A stretch of DNA of 64,000 nt from Augochlora pura (lineage: Eukaryota; Arthropoda; Insecta; Hymenoptera; Halictidae), in contig NC_135776.1 in assembly GCF_028453695.1 (NCBI RefSeq), forward strand, positions 16,562,663-16,626,662. Reading direction: 5' to 3'. The number at the start of each line of letters is the position of its first letter. The first letter of the stretch is position 1. This document shows, piece by piece, positions 52,131 through 59,545 of the stretch. A program made the translations under genes and the position numbers. The notes beneath the pieces were generated by a model, which made no database searches, was not told where the DNA came from, and worked only from the letters and a program-made list of their open reading frames with translations.

Positions 52131-52496
52131 AAATTAAACAATATAATATTACGTATATATAAAATTAAATAATATAATATTACATATATATAATTAAATA
52201 ATATAATATTATATATATGTATAAATATAAAATTATGTACGTATATCATAGATATGTAAATATTAAAGTAGCCAGCTCGATATTTCCGGAAGACGGACTT
52301 AGACCACTTTTAAAATGGATGGCTCATACATTATACATACCTGTTCGTGCATGGGGAAAATTCCACCTAGGATAATGTCGCCATTGATCCGTATCAGCTT
52401 CGAACCGTCGTCGTGTCCTTTCCAGTTGTGGCATTCGCTCACAATGAGAGTGTACGATATCCATCTTAATATGTTCTCAGCGGTCATCTTGACCAT
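16877..52496 (-). CDS. mGluR: Metabotropic glutamate receptor (class C GPCR), complete, 15 coding exons, 926 aa
   Basis: Cell-surface receptor coupling extracellular glutamate or a related amino acid to G proteins. Coding exons, 5' to 3': 52496-52341, 35276-35064, 29634-29503, 27024-26845, 26623-26454, 25134-24980, 24489-24241, 23402-23253, 22288-22162, 21501-21390, 20832-20609, 20220-19940, 19063-18759, 17960-17832, 17074-16877. All junctions are GT-AG, phases agree, and the sum is 2781 nt. Order: Venus-flytrap domain (~30-515), nine-Cys linker (~515-590), seven helices (~595-850), short tail. Glutamate contacts of mammalian receptors that can be aligned are present: Arg in GMQRMEAM, Ser in GASSSG, Thr in YASTTIELSD, Asp in VVPPDNF, Tyr in EGDYGEKG, Asp in GSDSW. 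PENFNEAKYIGFTMY is the class signature. Ligand-domain wording is group III-like. Divergence from what I know of fly mGluRA, plus an insertion near residue 365, favours the insect mGluRB/mangetout subfamily; not proven. Confidence 0.95.
17832..17960 (-). CDS. mGluR: mGluR exon, TM7
   Basis: Encodes VQIASMCMCINISASVALGC then LFTPKVYLVLFQP: the seventh helix with the PKVY motif and the start of the tail. Acceptor TTTTATAG; donor AAC|GTAAGT; 43 codons, phase 0. Confidence 0.97.
18043..18355. mobile_element. MITE family A, copy 2 (divergent)
   Basis: Ends CAGGGTGTTCCA and, inverted, CAAGGTGTTCCA; the right arm CGTTAATAACTCGTTAACAAAGCC is conserved, the left arm is degraded. Inside the intron between the TM7 and TM4-6 exons. 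Confidence 0.75.
18357..18480. mobile_element. MITE family B, degraded copy
   Basis: TTAACCTCTTGCGCTTGAAGC followed by TATTTTAA matches the left end of the family B element at 24542 with a few changes. The right half is eroded (TTCGCACTCGAGAATTCC). It directly abuts family A copy 2. Confidence 0.5.
18759..19063 (-). CDS. mGluR: mGluR exon, TM4-TM6 and third intracellular loop
   Basis: Starts ITAVQLVGAIVWLIIEPP, then TM5 (STFSLMMSLVYNMFLILMC), the class C loop KTRKIPENFNEAKYIG that contacts the G protein, and TM6 (CIVWLAFVPIYFG). Acceptor GTTTTTATAG; donor TACAAG|GTCTGT. Confidence 0.98.
19108..19679. mobile_element. TTAA-flanked palindromic element, CCCTGCGTTA ends
   Basis: Left TTAACCCTGCGTTAGGCG and right, reverse-complemented, TTAACCCTGCGTTAAGCG. 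572 bp, no coding frame. It fills most of the intron between the TM2-3 and TM4-6 exons. Confidence 0.75.
19940..20220 (-). CDS. mGluR: mGluR exon, TM2-TM3
   Basis: RYNRTPVIMASGRELCYVLL (first loop and TM2), then YLRIGLGLCLSICYSAILTK and TNRISRIF, the TM3 end and second loop of class C receptors. Acceptor TGTTCCAG; donor ATTG|GTGAGT. Confidence 0.98.
20279..20540. mobile_element. MITE family B, 3'-eroded copy
   Basis: TTAACCCTTTGCA, then CTTTCGAAGCCATGTTAAC, TTCTGGCTTATGGTATTTCC and AATTTTTTAAATCTAAA follow the interior of the 24542 copy in order. The right terminus is lost. Confidence 0.65.
20609..20832 (-). CDS. mGluR: mGluR exon, cysteine-rich linker and TM1
   Basis: DACCWNCVAC, NDTCRSCGPGYAP and MTNC supply seven of nine linker cysteines; then WALVPLIFASIGILSTLF is TM1. 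Acceptor ATTTTCAG; donor TTCG|GTAGGT. Confidence 0.97.
21390..21501 (-). CDS. mGluR: mGluR exon, start of cysteine-rich linker
   Basis: LQLYVNMTKWAMG then SLCSDNCPFGH, with the first two linker cysteines; ends RNFQ. Acceptor CTATTCAG; donor CCAG|GTAAAT. Confidence 0.95.
21665..21980. mobile_element. MITE family A, copy 3
   Basis: GCAGGGTATCACAAAA start; arms GTTTACGAGTTATTAACGAA..AGTGATCAATGAG and CTCATTGGTCACTG..GTTAATATCTCG. The right end merges into AT repeats. Lies in the receptor intron 21502-22161. Confidence 0.8.
22162..22288 (-). CDS. mGluR: mGluR exon, end of ligand domain
   Basis: RRGTEIKFKADGDAYGFYN, then DYVLIGTWKE: the GDA(P/Y)G...Y.I pattern and G.W strand close the Venus-flytrap domain. 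Acceptor TCCTTTTAG; donor GAAGT|GTAAGT. Confidence 0.95.
22828..23050. repeat. Minisatellite, 16-bp AGAATTTATAGAATAT unit
   Basis: About fourteen near-identical units (GAATATAGAATTTATA) in the receptor intron between exons 23253-23402 and 22162-22288. Confidence 0.9.
23253..23402 (-). CDS. mGluR: mGluR exon, ligand domain
   Basis: DAVSAMAHGVHNLIQEECV then CEKVRPAPDGQQLLQHI. The AMAH helix and the C..(R/K)P..DG loop are family landmarks. In mammals a Lys in this loop (409 in mGluR1) contacts the ligand; here the loop reads VRPAPDG, so Arg may substitute. Acceptor TTTTGCACAG; donor ATAG|GTTAGT. Confidence 0.95.
24241..24489 (-). CDS. mGluR: mGluR exon, ligand domain with insertion
   Basis: FDNYYLNLRP then an insertion of roughly 25 residues with two cysteines (NECEGQTESNVPHK...MVNC), then NVWFREFWSQHHKCSF and YEQEGLVPFV. 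Most mGluRs run directly from LRPE/D to the NPWF motif. Acceptor TCGTCATCAG, confirmed by phase; donor GTGG|GTGAGT. Confidence 0.95.
24542..24770. mobile_element. MITE family B, reference copy
   Basis: 229 bp. Left TTAACCCTTTGCACTCGAAG; right, reverse-complemented, TTAACCCTTCGCACTCGATT. Flanked by TTAA on both sides, like piggyBac insertions. It starts only 53 bp upstream of the acceptor side of a receptor exon. Confidence 0.85.
24980..25134 (-). CDS. mGluR: mGluR exon, ligand domain hinge
   Basis: KLLQATVRANRTGHFMWVGS then DSWGAKVYPVR and EGAITILPHR. The Asp of GSDSW is a ligand contact; RTGHF.W.GSDSW resembles vertebrate group III receptors. Acceptor TATCTTACAG; donor CAAG|GTGCGT. Confidence 0.97.
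25550..25734. mobile_element. Short TTAA-flanked element
   Basis: TTAATCCTTTGCACTATG at the left and, inverted, TTAATCCATTGTGCTGTA at the right; 185 bp. Probably a diverged relative of family B. Confidence 0.5.
25870..26105. mobile_element. MITE family B, inverted copy
   Basis: 236 bp, TTAA at both sides. Relative to the 24542 copy it is reversed: GGTGACTCTGAGGCACCACT is at the left and AAAATGGCTTCGAGTGCAAAGGG at the right. Only 1.1 kb from the opposite-orientation copy, in the next receptor intron. Confidence 0.85.
26454..26623 (-). CDS. mGluR: mGluR exon, ligand domain
   Basis: GIASFISMSIDYGICVAVSE, FDKIIDRLSSKHNARGVILF and VDEDNIR, lobe II of the Venus-flytrap. Acceptor GCTTTTTAG; donor ATAAG|GTAACG. 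Confidence 0.97.
26845..27024 (-). CDS. mGluR: mGluR exon, ligand-binding core
   Basis: IPQISYASTTIELSDKSRFE, then FSRVVPPDNFQAQAVVEII and YVSTVAVEGDYGEK. It holds the Thr, Asp and Tyr aligned with the amino-acid contacts of mammalian receptors. Acceptor TGCCCTTAG; donor GAGAAG|GTAATT. Confidence 0.98.
27180..27720. repeat. AT-rich minisatellite with ~37-bp unit
   Basis: Tandem units of the form ATACAGTATATAATTTAATA with AGAGTATACTGTAGTATA. About fourteen degenerate copies. Internal self-complementarity (AGTATACTGTAGTATAATACAGTAT) could fold into hairpins. Confidence 0.85.
28915..29225. mobile_element. MITE family A, copy 4
   Basis: Arms CATTAACGAGTTATTCATGA..CAGTGACCAATGAGAGG and TTATTGGTTAGGG..GTGAATAACTCGTCAACG, and a right end TTTTGAAACACTCTGTATT that matches copy 1. 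A poly-T insertion interrupts the GAGCTCGGCT motif. It lies 278 bp from a receptor exon. Confidence 0.8.
29503..29634 (-). CDS. mGluR: mGluR exon, ligand-binding core (Ser loop)
   Basis: DISEYKCENDTLPTYEPHK, then VTGVIGASSSGVSIMIAN and ILRLFK. The Ser of GASSSG is the alpha-carboxylate contact in the family. 44 codons, phase 0. Acceptor TTATTTCCAG; donor TTCAAG|GTCGGT. Confidence 0.97.
30263..30656. mobile_element. Palindromic Tc1/mariner-type MITE
   Basis: Left end TACAGTGGCGGACAAAATTG then AGTGGACACCCTTTAAAACG and CAATAACTTT; the right end reverse-complemented reads AGTGGATACCCTTTGAAACG then CGATAACTTTGTTAAAACTG. The inverted repeat is about 40 bp with fainter symmetry inward (AGATGATA...GATAG). 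No transposase frame. Class assignment by end style only. Confidence 0.7.
31245..31770. repeat. Minisatellite, ~30-bp ATCATATTATCAATTGTATGAGC unit
   Basis: About eighteen degenerate units of TGAGCTAAGTATCATATTAT followed by CAATTGTA. Length varies by a few bases between units. In the receptor intron 29635-35063. Confidence 0.9.
32930..33375. repeat. Degenerate GATTTTATTTTGAGATTT repeat
   Basis: About 25 units of 14-19 bp built from AGATTTTATTTT and GAGATTTCA. Strong purine/pyrimidine strand bias. In the same receptor intron. Confidence 0.85.
33376..35063. other. Receptor intron remainder, nothing identified
   Basis: AT-rich with TATATA-type runs at 34150-34270 and 34750-34900. No coding frame or RNA gene I can support. 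Confidence 0.6.
35064..35276 (-). CDS. mGluR: mGluR exon, ligand domain lobe I
   Basis: VSGVGQSPCGAVKEEKGMQR then MEAMLYILDEIN, LLPNTTLGALILDSCSSDTY. Lys and Arg in KGMQR align with the two basic residues that hold the gamma-carboxylate of glutamate in mammalian receptors. Acceptor TTCTCTTCCAG; donor CCAA|GTAAGT. Confidence 0.97.
35329..35565. repeat. 30-bp tandem repeat beside the mGluR exon
   Basis: About eight units of AATAAAATTGTATTCGAATG plus GATTTATTAG, more than 90% alike, starting some 50 bp upstream of the exon acceptor. The 30-bp period keeps frames open on both strands, which mimics a protein repeat. Confidence 0.9.
37370..37480. repeat. AT-rich simple repeat (AATAATAG)
   Basis: Imperfect AATAATAGTA and AATGATAATA repeats in the giant receptor intron. 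Confidence 0.7.
37638..38023. mobile_element. Possible TTAA element containing a minisatellite
   Basis: Left TTAACCCTTTATGGTTTT; right, reverse-complemented, AACCCTTCATGGTCGT. The right TTAA has decayed. Interior is an array of TAATATCTAAACTTTAGAATA units (~29 bp, about seven copies). Confidence 0.45.
38212..38296. repeat. (GA)n microsatellite
   Basis: About 40 GA units, nearly perfect. The only long non-AT dinucleotide tract in the window. It lies in the giant receptor intron. Confidence 0.97.
38744..38989. mobile_element. MITE family B copy in giant intron
   Basis: TTAACCCTTTGCGGTCGGAG at the left; GCGGCGCCTCAGCGTCGCCATTCGAGTGCAAAGGG motif order at the right as in the 24542 copy. The right TTAA is mutated to TCAA. 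Interior is GC-richer than other copies. Confidence 0.75.
40690..40865. repeat. AT-rich degenerate repeat (TATTATATTTATATGATATT)
   Basis: Tandem TTATATTTATAT-type units of about 20 bp, loosely periodic. Confidence 0.7.
43405..43735. repeat. TATGC pentamer satellite
   Basis: Long run of TATGCTATGCTATAC-type units, a 5-bp period (CTATG) with 10- and 15-bp superstructure. Frames stay open (Cys-Tyr-Ala-Met-Leu strings) purely from the period. The same motif appears reverse-complemented at 56.2 kb. Confidence 0.92.
44820..44990. repeat. TTTATATATCTTCTATATAT repeat
   Basis: Pyrimidine-biased tandem units (TTTTATATATCTTCTATATA) of about 10-20 bp in the giant receptor intron. Confidence 0.75.
45707..45755. 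repeat. (TA)n microsatellite
   Basis: About 24 TA units, uninterrupted. Followed to about 45970 by loose ATTATATTGAATGATATA repeats. Confidence 0.95.
47400..47960. repeat. AT-rich repeat, TAATATTATATATTTTCTATAATATCACATATTTTCC unit
   Basis: Repeating pattern of TATATTTTCTATAATAT and CATATTTTCCATAATATT, unit about 30-40 bp, about a dozen copies. Confidence 0.8.
48190..48420 (+). pseudogene. Decayed DDE-transposase fragment
   Basis: The + strand reads NGIFLNQWIGRDRRISRSFT and, after a stop, LFVGGTLKNILHAREP. This order resembles the ...FP.RWIGR..P..W..RSPDL.P.DFFLWG.LK..VY motif block near the C-terminus of common insect mariner-like transposases. Stops and frame breaks show it is dead. The match is by eye and weak outside NQWIGR and GTLKNI. 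Confidence 0.35.
50010..50480. repeat. ~30-bp minisatellite (TTCAAAGACTATATTTATATTCGAAC unit)
   Basis: About fourteen units of TCATTCAAAGACTATATTTA then TATTCGAACCTTA, with insertions of TATTATAAAA between some. Confidence 0.9.
50640..50800. repeat. (AATAATAT)n repeat
   Basis: AT-only tandem units (AATATAATAATAACATATAG), about 30-bp superperiod. Confidence 0.85.
52010..52250. repeat. AT repeat array beside the mGluR start exon
   Basis: ATAATATAATATTA-type units and a (AT) run at about 52094-52121, ending 90 bp from the receptor start exon's donor. Confidence 0.85.
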
Positions 52497-52520
52497 TGAA
52501 GCTTAAAGTGCCTTTTAATT
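52341..52520 (-). CDS. mGluR: mGluR start exon (5' UTR end plus residues 1-52)
   Basis: Exon begins at 52520 after ATTATTTTTCAG, so at least one noncoding exon lies upstream. The first ATG is at 52496, with in-frame TAA two codons before it; a second Met is at 52487. Reads MVKMTAENILRWISYTLIV, a weak signal-peptide-like stretch, then SKLIRINGDIILGGIFPMH, the first strand of the ligand domain. Donor ACAG|GTATGT. Confidence 0.92.
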
Positions 52521-52739
52521 CTGAAAAATAATAAAGGAACAGTCAGTATTAACAATATATCAAAGCTATTTTAATAATATGAATTCTCAATAACTTATAG
52601 TAATTCATTTTACTTTTAGTCAAAGTTTTATGCACATAGAAGATCAACAATTGATTCGTAAAATGAACTGTTGATTTGCTATGTTCCCAAAATAATTTAT
52701 TACATTTTCAATGGCAATGTGTGAAAATATAATATATTA

Positions 52740-53075
52740 CGCAGGGTGTCCCAAAAATGTATTGCAATCAAAAATGGTAGTTGAGGTGATTTCAAGTAAC
52801 TTTCTCCTCGGTGAAAATCCAATCCGAAGCTTTGTTTACGAGTTATTAACAAAAAACAGTGACTAATGACAGCCGAGCTCGGCTAGCTACCAAGCGGGCG
52901 ACGCCCAGTTCCGCTGATAGGCTCGGTCGTCGCGCGCCATCTTATCTCGCCTCTTATTGGTCACTGTTTTTCGTTAATAACTCCTTAACCACGCCTCGGT
53001 GGAAATTGTTGTAAAGGAAAGAGTTATTCCAAATGATCTGAGGAATGTTTTATTTCCGGACTTTTCCAGAAAACC
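52740..53075. mobile_element. MITE family A, copy 5
   Basis: GCAGGGTGTCCCAAAAATG start; arms GTTTACGAGTTATTAACAAA..CAGTGACTAATGA and TTATTGGTCACTG..CGTTAATAACTCC. It lies 220 bp upstream of the receptor start exon. Confidence 0.85.
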
Positions 53076-54868
53076 GGACAAAAACTAGTTTTTTAGGATT
53101 ACTTATATTTGATTAACCTTCGTCATAGTTATATCAAGATCGCCCCTTTTCCAAAAATCGTTTTCTCATCGATTCAAAATGTTACCAAATAATTGTTAAT
53201 TATAAAGAACCGACGCAAGATCTAAAATGTTTTGGAACTACGAGTTCACTTTGCGTCTTCCGCGACACGCCTTCGATCGCTGAAAATTTTCTAACAAAGA
53301 AATTGATTTCTACGGAAGTTTCTGTATCGGGAGACGACGGTCCCGGATTATATCGTCCGGTTTAGCACGCGAGAAGTTCCGATCAATCTTGAAAAATCTC
53401 TTATCTTTTTAGTCATCGGAAAGTTTCGAAGTAAACTCGTTTAACTTCGCAACGGCTCACGTTACTACGGAACTTCCGATCCGAGTGTTTTTAGAAGACC
53501 TTGGGCTTGTTATATGAGATCTCACCAATTATGACCGCGTGGAAGTCCGGGCGGGAACGCCGCGGCGGTTTTTCACGATTTCTTGCCGGTTGGTTCAGCT
53601 AACCCTGACTGATTTAGGGAATTAAAGTTCTTGCGCGAACTGTTTGTTTTGCCGGCAACGAAAGAGAAACCGAAGGAAACTCGAAACGCGAAGTATTTTG
53701 TAGACGAAACTAATTAATAGGAGAACGTCGTAAGAAATAATTAAATCGGATAGAAGAAGAGATATTTTCGATCGACGTTTTTATCGAAAGATGAAAAATA
53801 TAAGAAAGAATTTAATAGATTTCTTTTTCCAATATTAGCATTTATATAGATCTGAATTAATATTAAATATTATAATTATTAAATCGATCAAATCCTGTGC
53901 TTTCGTATTTAATATTTTTCCTATGGTTTCTAATAAGTTTGCAGGAATTTATTAAAGAACCAATAAATTGTTGCATATTTAGAAGCAATATTAACAGCTT
54001 GTTAGGATATATTTATGATTATTTTAAACTATTTCTTCATAAAGCGACTCTAAAAAGTATTCTTATAGCTTTCAACCCCTTAAATTATTTTTCTCACAGC
54101 TATACTAATTAACACTGCCTCATTCTTAATAATATCCTTAAAATAACAGCAGAATTTATTTTATACTTAGATTTCAACATTATTAAATTTCAATTTCAGG
54201 TGAATCAAATTTTATTTCCACTTAGAAGAAATACGTGAAATTCATAATCAATAGGTTATGTATAGATAATATATATAACAGGTTATGTCTGGAACGTTGT
54301 TATAGTTCAAGGAATTAAAATAAAACATCTTAAAAAAGGAAGTTAAATGATTTTGTCTTCCTTCAGAAGTCAGAGTAATTAATTCATTAAACAATCTATG
54401 AAAAAGCGAAGCTCTCGCAGTGCAAGGGATTAAAACAAAACAACATCTTAAAGAAAGGAATTTAAGATCTTAAAGAATGGGACTGTGATCTTGCACGTGC
54501 GATCTTCGAACGCAGCGGAGGCTCCTAAGCTCAAACCGTGTACACGCCGAGGATAATTCCGGCATTTGCTGCCATTGTGTCGCGCTTAATACGTCACTAC
54601 TCCGCAGTTACATTAGTATTATCAAGTTGAATCGGAGAGATCGTATCTCCGATGTCTGGCCCTTCACAGTTGTCAACGTTTAACGTTTCCGTGCTAGTAA
54701 ATTTCGTTCCCGGAATGATCATTAACGTTTACTGTACCCACTCGGGGCGCGCGACACCGCGACGAAATTATTTTGTAAAATAAATCACTTCGCCGGCAGT
54801 TACGCAAATCCTACGTGCAATGGTTTAATTCGGAGCCGTGGTTAATAGTTTTGGAGATCTGTATACCG
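53076..54868. other. Upstream noncoding region
   Basis: GC-richer patches at 53.2-53.7 and 54.5-54.8 kb could include receptor 5' UTR or promoter, but no TATA box or donor could be tied to it. Two copies of AGTGCAAGGGATTAAAAC-like ends (54290, 54420) hint at eroded TTAA elements. Confidence 0.4.
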
Positions 54869-55242
54869 GGTGTCCGTTCATAAATGTCCAAACAATCGTC
54901 AGCTAGACGGTGCGTAATAGTAGGTTTTAATGCGATATCTAGTTAAATTTAAAATCGCATTAATTTAATTAATGCAATTTCTAGCTAAATGTGCAAGAAA
55001 TATTGTATATATGCATTTAAAAAAACAAAGTTGACCTTCACAATTATTGTTAATCAATAGTAGAATATATTGAGATGAATATAAAGTAATTGAACAATAT
55101 TTATAAAATATACGAGAACTGTATTCTCACAATTAAATCAATATAACGAATTTATTATTCTTTTGTCTATTGCTATGTCAGATAAGAATAATTTAGGTGC
55201 ATCTTGTTATTCTGGACTTTTTTTTACAACAGACCCTGTATA
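54869..55242. mobile_element. Palindromic MITE, ACCGGGTGTCC ends
   Basis: Left ATACCGGGTGTCCGTTCATA followed by AATGTCC; right, inverted, ATACAGGGTCTGTTGTAAAA followed by AAAAGTCC. About 370 bp, no coding frame. End style resembles family A (CAGGGTGTCC). Confidence 0.5.
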
Positions 55243-56164
55243 ACAGCCTGTGTGGCATACTGTATAATAATGACCTACCGTCATACATTGTAGCTAAACA
55301 TATTTTTGTTATTTTTATATAATATAAAATAGTTGGCTTCTCGTGCACCATAAATCTTGTTCTTCACCATAGAACAATCCCCTTGCATTTTTCGGCACAG
55401 GCGACAATCGTAGGGTTGCAAGTGACTCAGAATAAAATTTTAATAATGAAAATATCATTTGTTATCTTGAAAATACTATTTATTATGTACGACATTAATT
55501 GGGAAGATAAAACAGTCTCCAATGTTTAAAGTTCGATTAATTATCGATTTTCTTATATTATCGACTGATTTCAGCACCTTTATTCCCGCGCTTAATATAC
55601 AACTGACGTCAGAATGCACCTGCATTTAGCAGCGACGAATTTATCGGAAATCAAGTTGTTCAAGTTGCCTCCGATATTTATCATCTCGGGTCTTGAGCAC
55701 GTACGGCTGTAAATGGCTGAAAGGTAAAAGAGCTAACCAGTTGTTTGAAGTGGAAGTAAACTCGGTGGGCGATGATCAGATTGCGGATAAAGGTTGACAA
55801 TTGCAGACGAGTTCATCGAGAAGCGACAGATAAGGCCAAATGCTTCCTTAGTCAGGCATTGGCGAGAGTTTCACGGAAAGATTGCGAGTTACAGAATTAT
55901 TTCGATAACGGGGTCAGCTTACGATCTTCTCGAGACCATAATTCACAAGAATATTGTTTGTCAATGATTTTTAACGATTATCCCAAGTTCAAACGTCGTT
56001 GGAAGCACCTTTAATTTATTTAATTTTTGTAATTTTCAAATTAAGAAGTTTCTTCTTGAGAATTGCTGAATAAATTCGTTTGATTATATTTAGATTGTAC
56101 TAGAAATGGTCAAGAGTGTAAATAAATGTAGTCTTGTTATTTTTATAAATAGTAAATGGTCATA

Positions 56165-56575
56165 ATGTTAATATAATATAACAATATAGTGTAGTATGGT
56201 AGAGGATAGCATAGCATAGCATAGCATAGCGCAGTATACTATAGCATAGTATAGCGCAGTATACTATAGCATAGCATAGCGCAGTATACTATAGCATAGC
56301 ATAGCGCAGTATACTATAGTAGAGCGTAGCGCAGTATACTATAGTAGAGCATAGCATAGCAGAATATAGTATAGTATAGCATAGCAATGCATTGCATAAT
56401 ATAGTATAGTATAGCATAGTATAGCATTGTACAGTATAGTATAATAGAGCATAGAATTGCATAGTATAGCATAGCACAGTATAGTATAGCATAGCATAGC
56501 ATAGCATAGCACAGTACAGTACAGTATACTATAGTACATAACACAGTATAGTACAGTATACAATATAATAACATA
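56165..56575. repeat. ATAGC pentamer satellite
   Basis: Long array of ATAGCATAGCATAGCGCAGT and ATACT units. It is the reverse complement of the TATGC array at 43.4 kb. All three - strand frames stay open for over 70 codons. Confidence 0.92.
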
Positions 56576-59129
56576 TCACATCCTAGAACAGTTTAAACAA
56601 ATAGGCTCGTTCAAATGGAGTCCAGCGATTTGCCAGTTTGAGATTCGTAACATGGCAAGAGTAAATCGACAAATGAGAAGAAAGTGCTGTTAGAAATGCG
56701 CGACGGTTTGATTTATCGGGTAAAGCCTTTTCCCGCCTTTCTGAGCGGCTCACAGTAATTGCCGGAAACGAGGAACTATCTGGGAAAGTACTACCCAGAA
56801 CCCAGACTGTCGCAGAGTCATCCGTCAACAAATATTCCATCGAGTTCCCTTCTTCGCCGCGCCTTTGCATTCGCCGTTTCTCATCGTAACTCATCTTTGA
56901 CGGCGTGATGACGCCGTGATTTTCGGTTCAGATTCATCTTCTCTTTGGAATATTTTCATTAAGTTGCTCGTTGTATGATTAATAGTCGGAATAATTCGAA
57001 AAATTTACGACCATCCGTCGTCTATTTAAATATTTTAAAGATGAACCGGTGATGTATTATAGTATAAAGTAACTGTACCTTGTAGGCAATGGTATAACAT
57101 AAATTGTCACTTTGGTTTATATGATTTTTATTATTTACTAGAGGAAAATGATTTGCGTGGAGTTTACTTTAATAAAAGTAATTGTTTATTTTTCGATATA
57201 TGTGAAGAGGATATATGAATGTCTATATAAATTATAAAATAAGAATATATATATTATTGTATCAGTTAACATATCTTGTTGAATGATGTTACACCACTAT
57301 TATTATACTATATTATACTACTTACGGATATTGAAAAAAACCCTTTTATTAACATTGTTAATTTTGTTTATACATCGTGTAAATCAAAGTAGTAATATAC
57401 GATGAACGAGCCTGTATAATATTCATTATCAAAGTTCGAAATATACGAGTTTTGCAAAACTATAATGTAATAATTTTCGGTTCCAATTTTTCAGGACCAA
57501 TCGTCTAAATTGTTACTCTCCGGGAAAAATAATTCCCCCGGAGCTCGAAATCGGTCGAACAACCAACAAAAGAGCCTGCCCTACATATGAATCAATTTTA
57601 AAGCTTTCGCAATTTCGAAATTAAATTCTTTTATTCTGAAAGCATTGCAGAATATATTTTTGTAATTATTCGACTCTCTTTCTGTGGGGGACAAAGGCCT
57701 GATTAACAAATCTCCGGGTTATTATTCGAGGCAGTTTGCGACAGTTTCGACGATATCAATAAAAAATTAAATAATAATGAAACCAATATTTAATTAGCTA
57801 ATTTTAGTTTATTCGATATATTTCGACTTTCTTTTAATGATATACGTATACATAAATATATTATAATATTATATTATAACTATATTATGAGTATATTATG
57901 ACATTATATTAAATTTATGTTATAATATTATTACAGTATTATATTATAATTATCTTCGGGTATCATATGTTGTAAAATAAACAAATGAGTATAATATTAT
58001 ATTACAATTATTTCGTAATATCATTGTAACATTATATTATGACTATACACTACAATTATATACATAAACAAATAATTATCCCGTAACAAGTAGCGTAATC
58101 GAATTACACAATTACCGCGTTATTCAAGTACAACAACGTACAATTATTCGTAACAACAAATTCTAACAAACAGACACCTAATTTAAACATTTGTTTACTA
58201 TTTTATTTTCCTCACATTTTACTCCAACAAAACTCGTCGAATCAATTAACGATTAATTACAGTGTGCCCGGTAAGCGTAGCGAACGAAGCAAAATGAAAT
58301 GGCGGACGCGTTGAAAAAAATATCGACGGTGTGATAAATTGTGAAAAATTAATAATGCCTTAAAATCTGCGGTTATTGATGGCCCAGATAAAATTCAGCT
58401 ACGATATTGAAGAAATGCTCGCGACCGCACCTATCGCGGCGTCGAGTGACGCAGAACGATCATTTTCGACATACGTATCAATTAATTTATTTCTGCAACA
58501 AAAGGCTCAGAGCTGGAATCGTCGAAAGAGTTACGTCATCGTATCGTAATGCAAATTGTAATAAGTATCGTTTTTTATATATATTCATTTTTTTGTGTTT
58601 TAATAATAATCTCAATAATCAATTTAATAATATCAATAATCAATTTAATAATCTCAAGGAAGATGGAACTATTTTTGGTAACTGGTACCACGTGACAATA
58701 AAACCTGTAGATTTTACTTGACTTTAAATAATACACCTACGCCGTGGTTCGCATACCATTCGCTGTCCCCGCGTGACTAGATTTTCTTTATTTTGACGCG
58801 CATAGACTTATCATGTCAGCCTCTGTGCTCTGTACAATATGTCACACGGCGTTCTACACAATGCACCTGGGACAATTTCCGAACATCGTTCGTTGGCAAT
58901 TCCCCCGTTGTACCGCGAGTCTGAGGCAGCCAATCGCAAAATTTATGACTCTTCCTTTAAAGCGGCATTGTTGTATTCCGACCGACCAAATAAATTACTA
59001 CAAACGCATTTTTCTGGCTGTTGTTTTATTTATCTTCGGAGGCTTCTTACATTGTTTAACTAGGCAGGAATAAATGGTTACTCGGAATCCATTGGCGAAT
59101 CAATTTAGTGTTAGCGTAATATAGAACGT

Positions 59130-59545
59130 GTTATATTTTGTATTATATATTATACCGTATGTTATACCGTATTATATCTTATTGTATCGTATTATATAGG
59201 AATTATATTGTATCATATGGTAACATATCGTACTATATTGTATTATACCGGAATTATATAGTATTATGTCTTATTATATCGTACTGTATTGTATTATATC
59301 AGAATTATATCGTATCATATCGTATTATATTGGAATTATATTGTATCATATCGTATCATATCGTACTATATCGTATTATATCAAAATTATATCGTATTAT
59401 ATCGGGATTATATAGTATTATATCTTATTATATCGTATTGTGTCATATTATATAACATATTATATCACATTATATCACATTATATCACATTATATCATAT
59501 TATATCACATTATACAATTTATATTATATATTATATGATATCATA
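59130..59545. repeat. TATCGTATTATATCGGAATTATAT satellite
   Basis: Units of TATTATATCGTATCATATCG and GAATTATATTG, 5-bp subperiod and about 30-bp superperiod, ending in ATTATATCACATTATATCAC. Confidence 0.9.

Larger units (their letters stand above)
35277..52340 (-). other. Giant first coding intron of mGluR (17 kb)
   Basis: Separates the start exon from the rest of the ligand domain. It contains at least eight satellite or microsatellite arrays, a family B MITE, a TTAA element and a transposase scrap. No protein-coding gene nested within it could be supported on either strand. Relatively GC-rich islands at 39.1-39.7, 46.9-47.3 and 49.0-49.9 kb show no recognisable exon. Confidence 0.7.

Noticed and set aside
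56289..56574. Three - strand ORFs of similar Cys/Tyr/Leu composition
   Set aside because: Same explanation, reverse-complement satellite.
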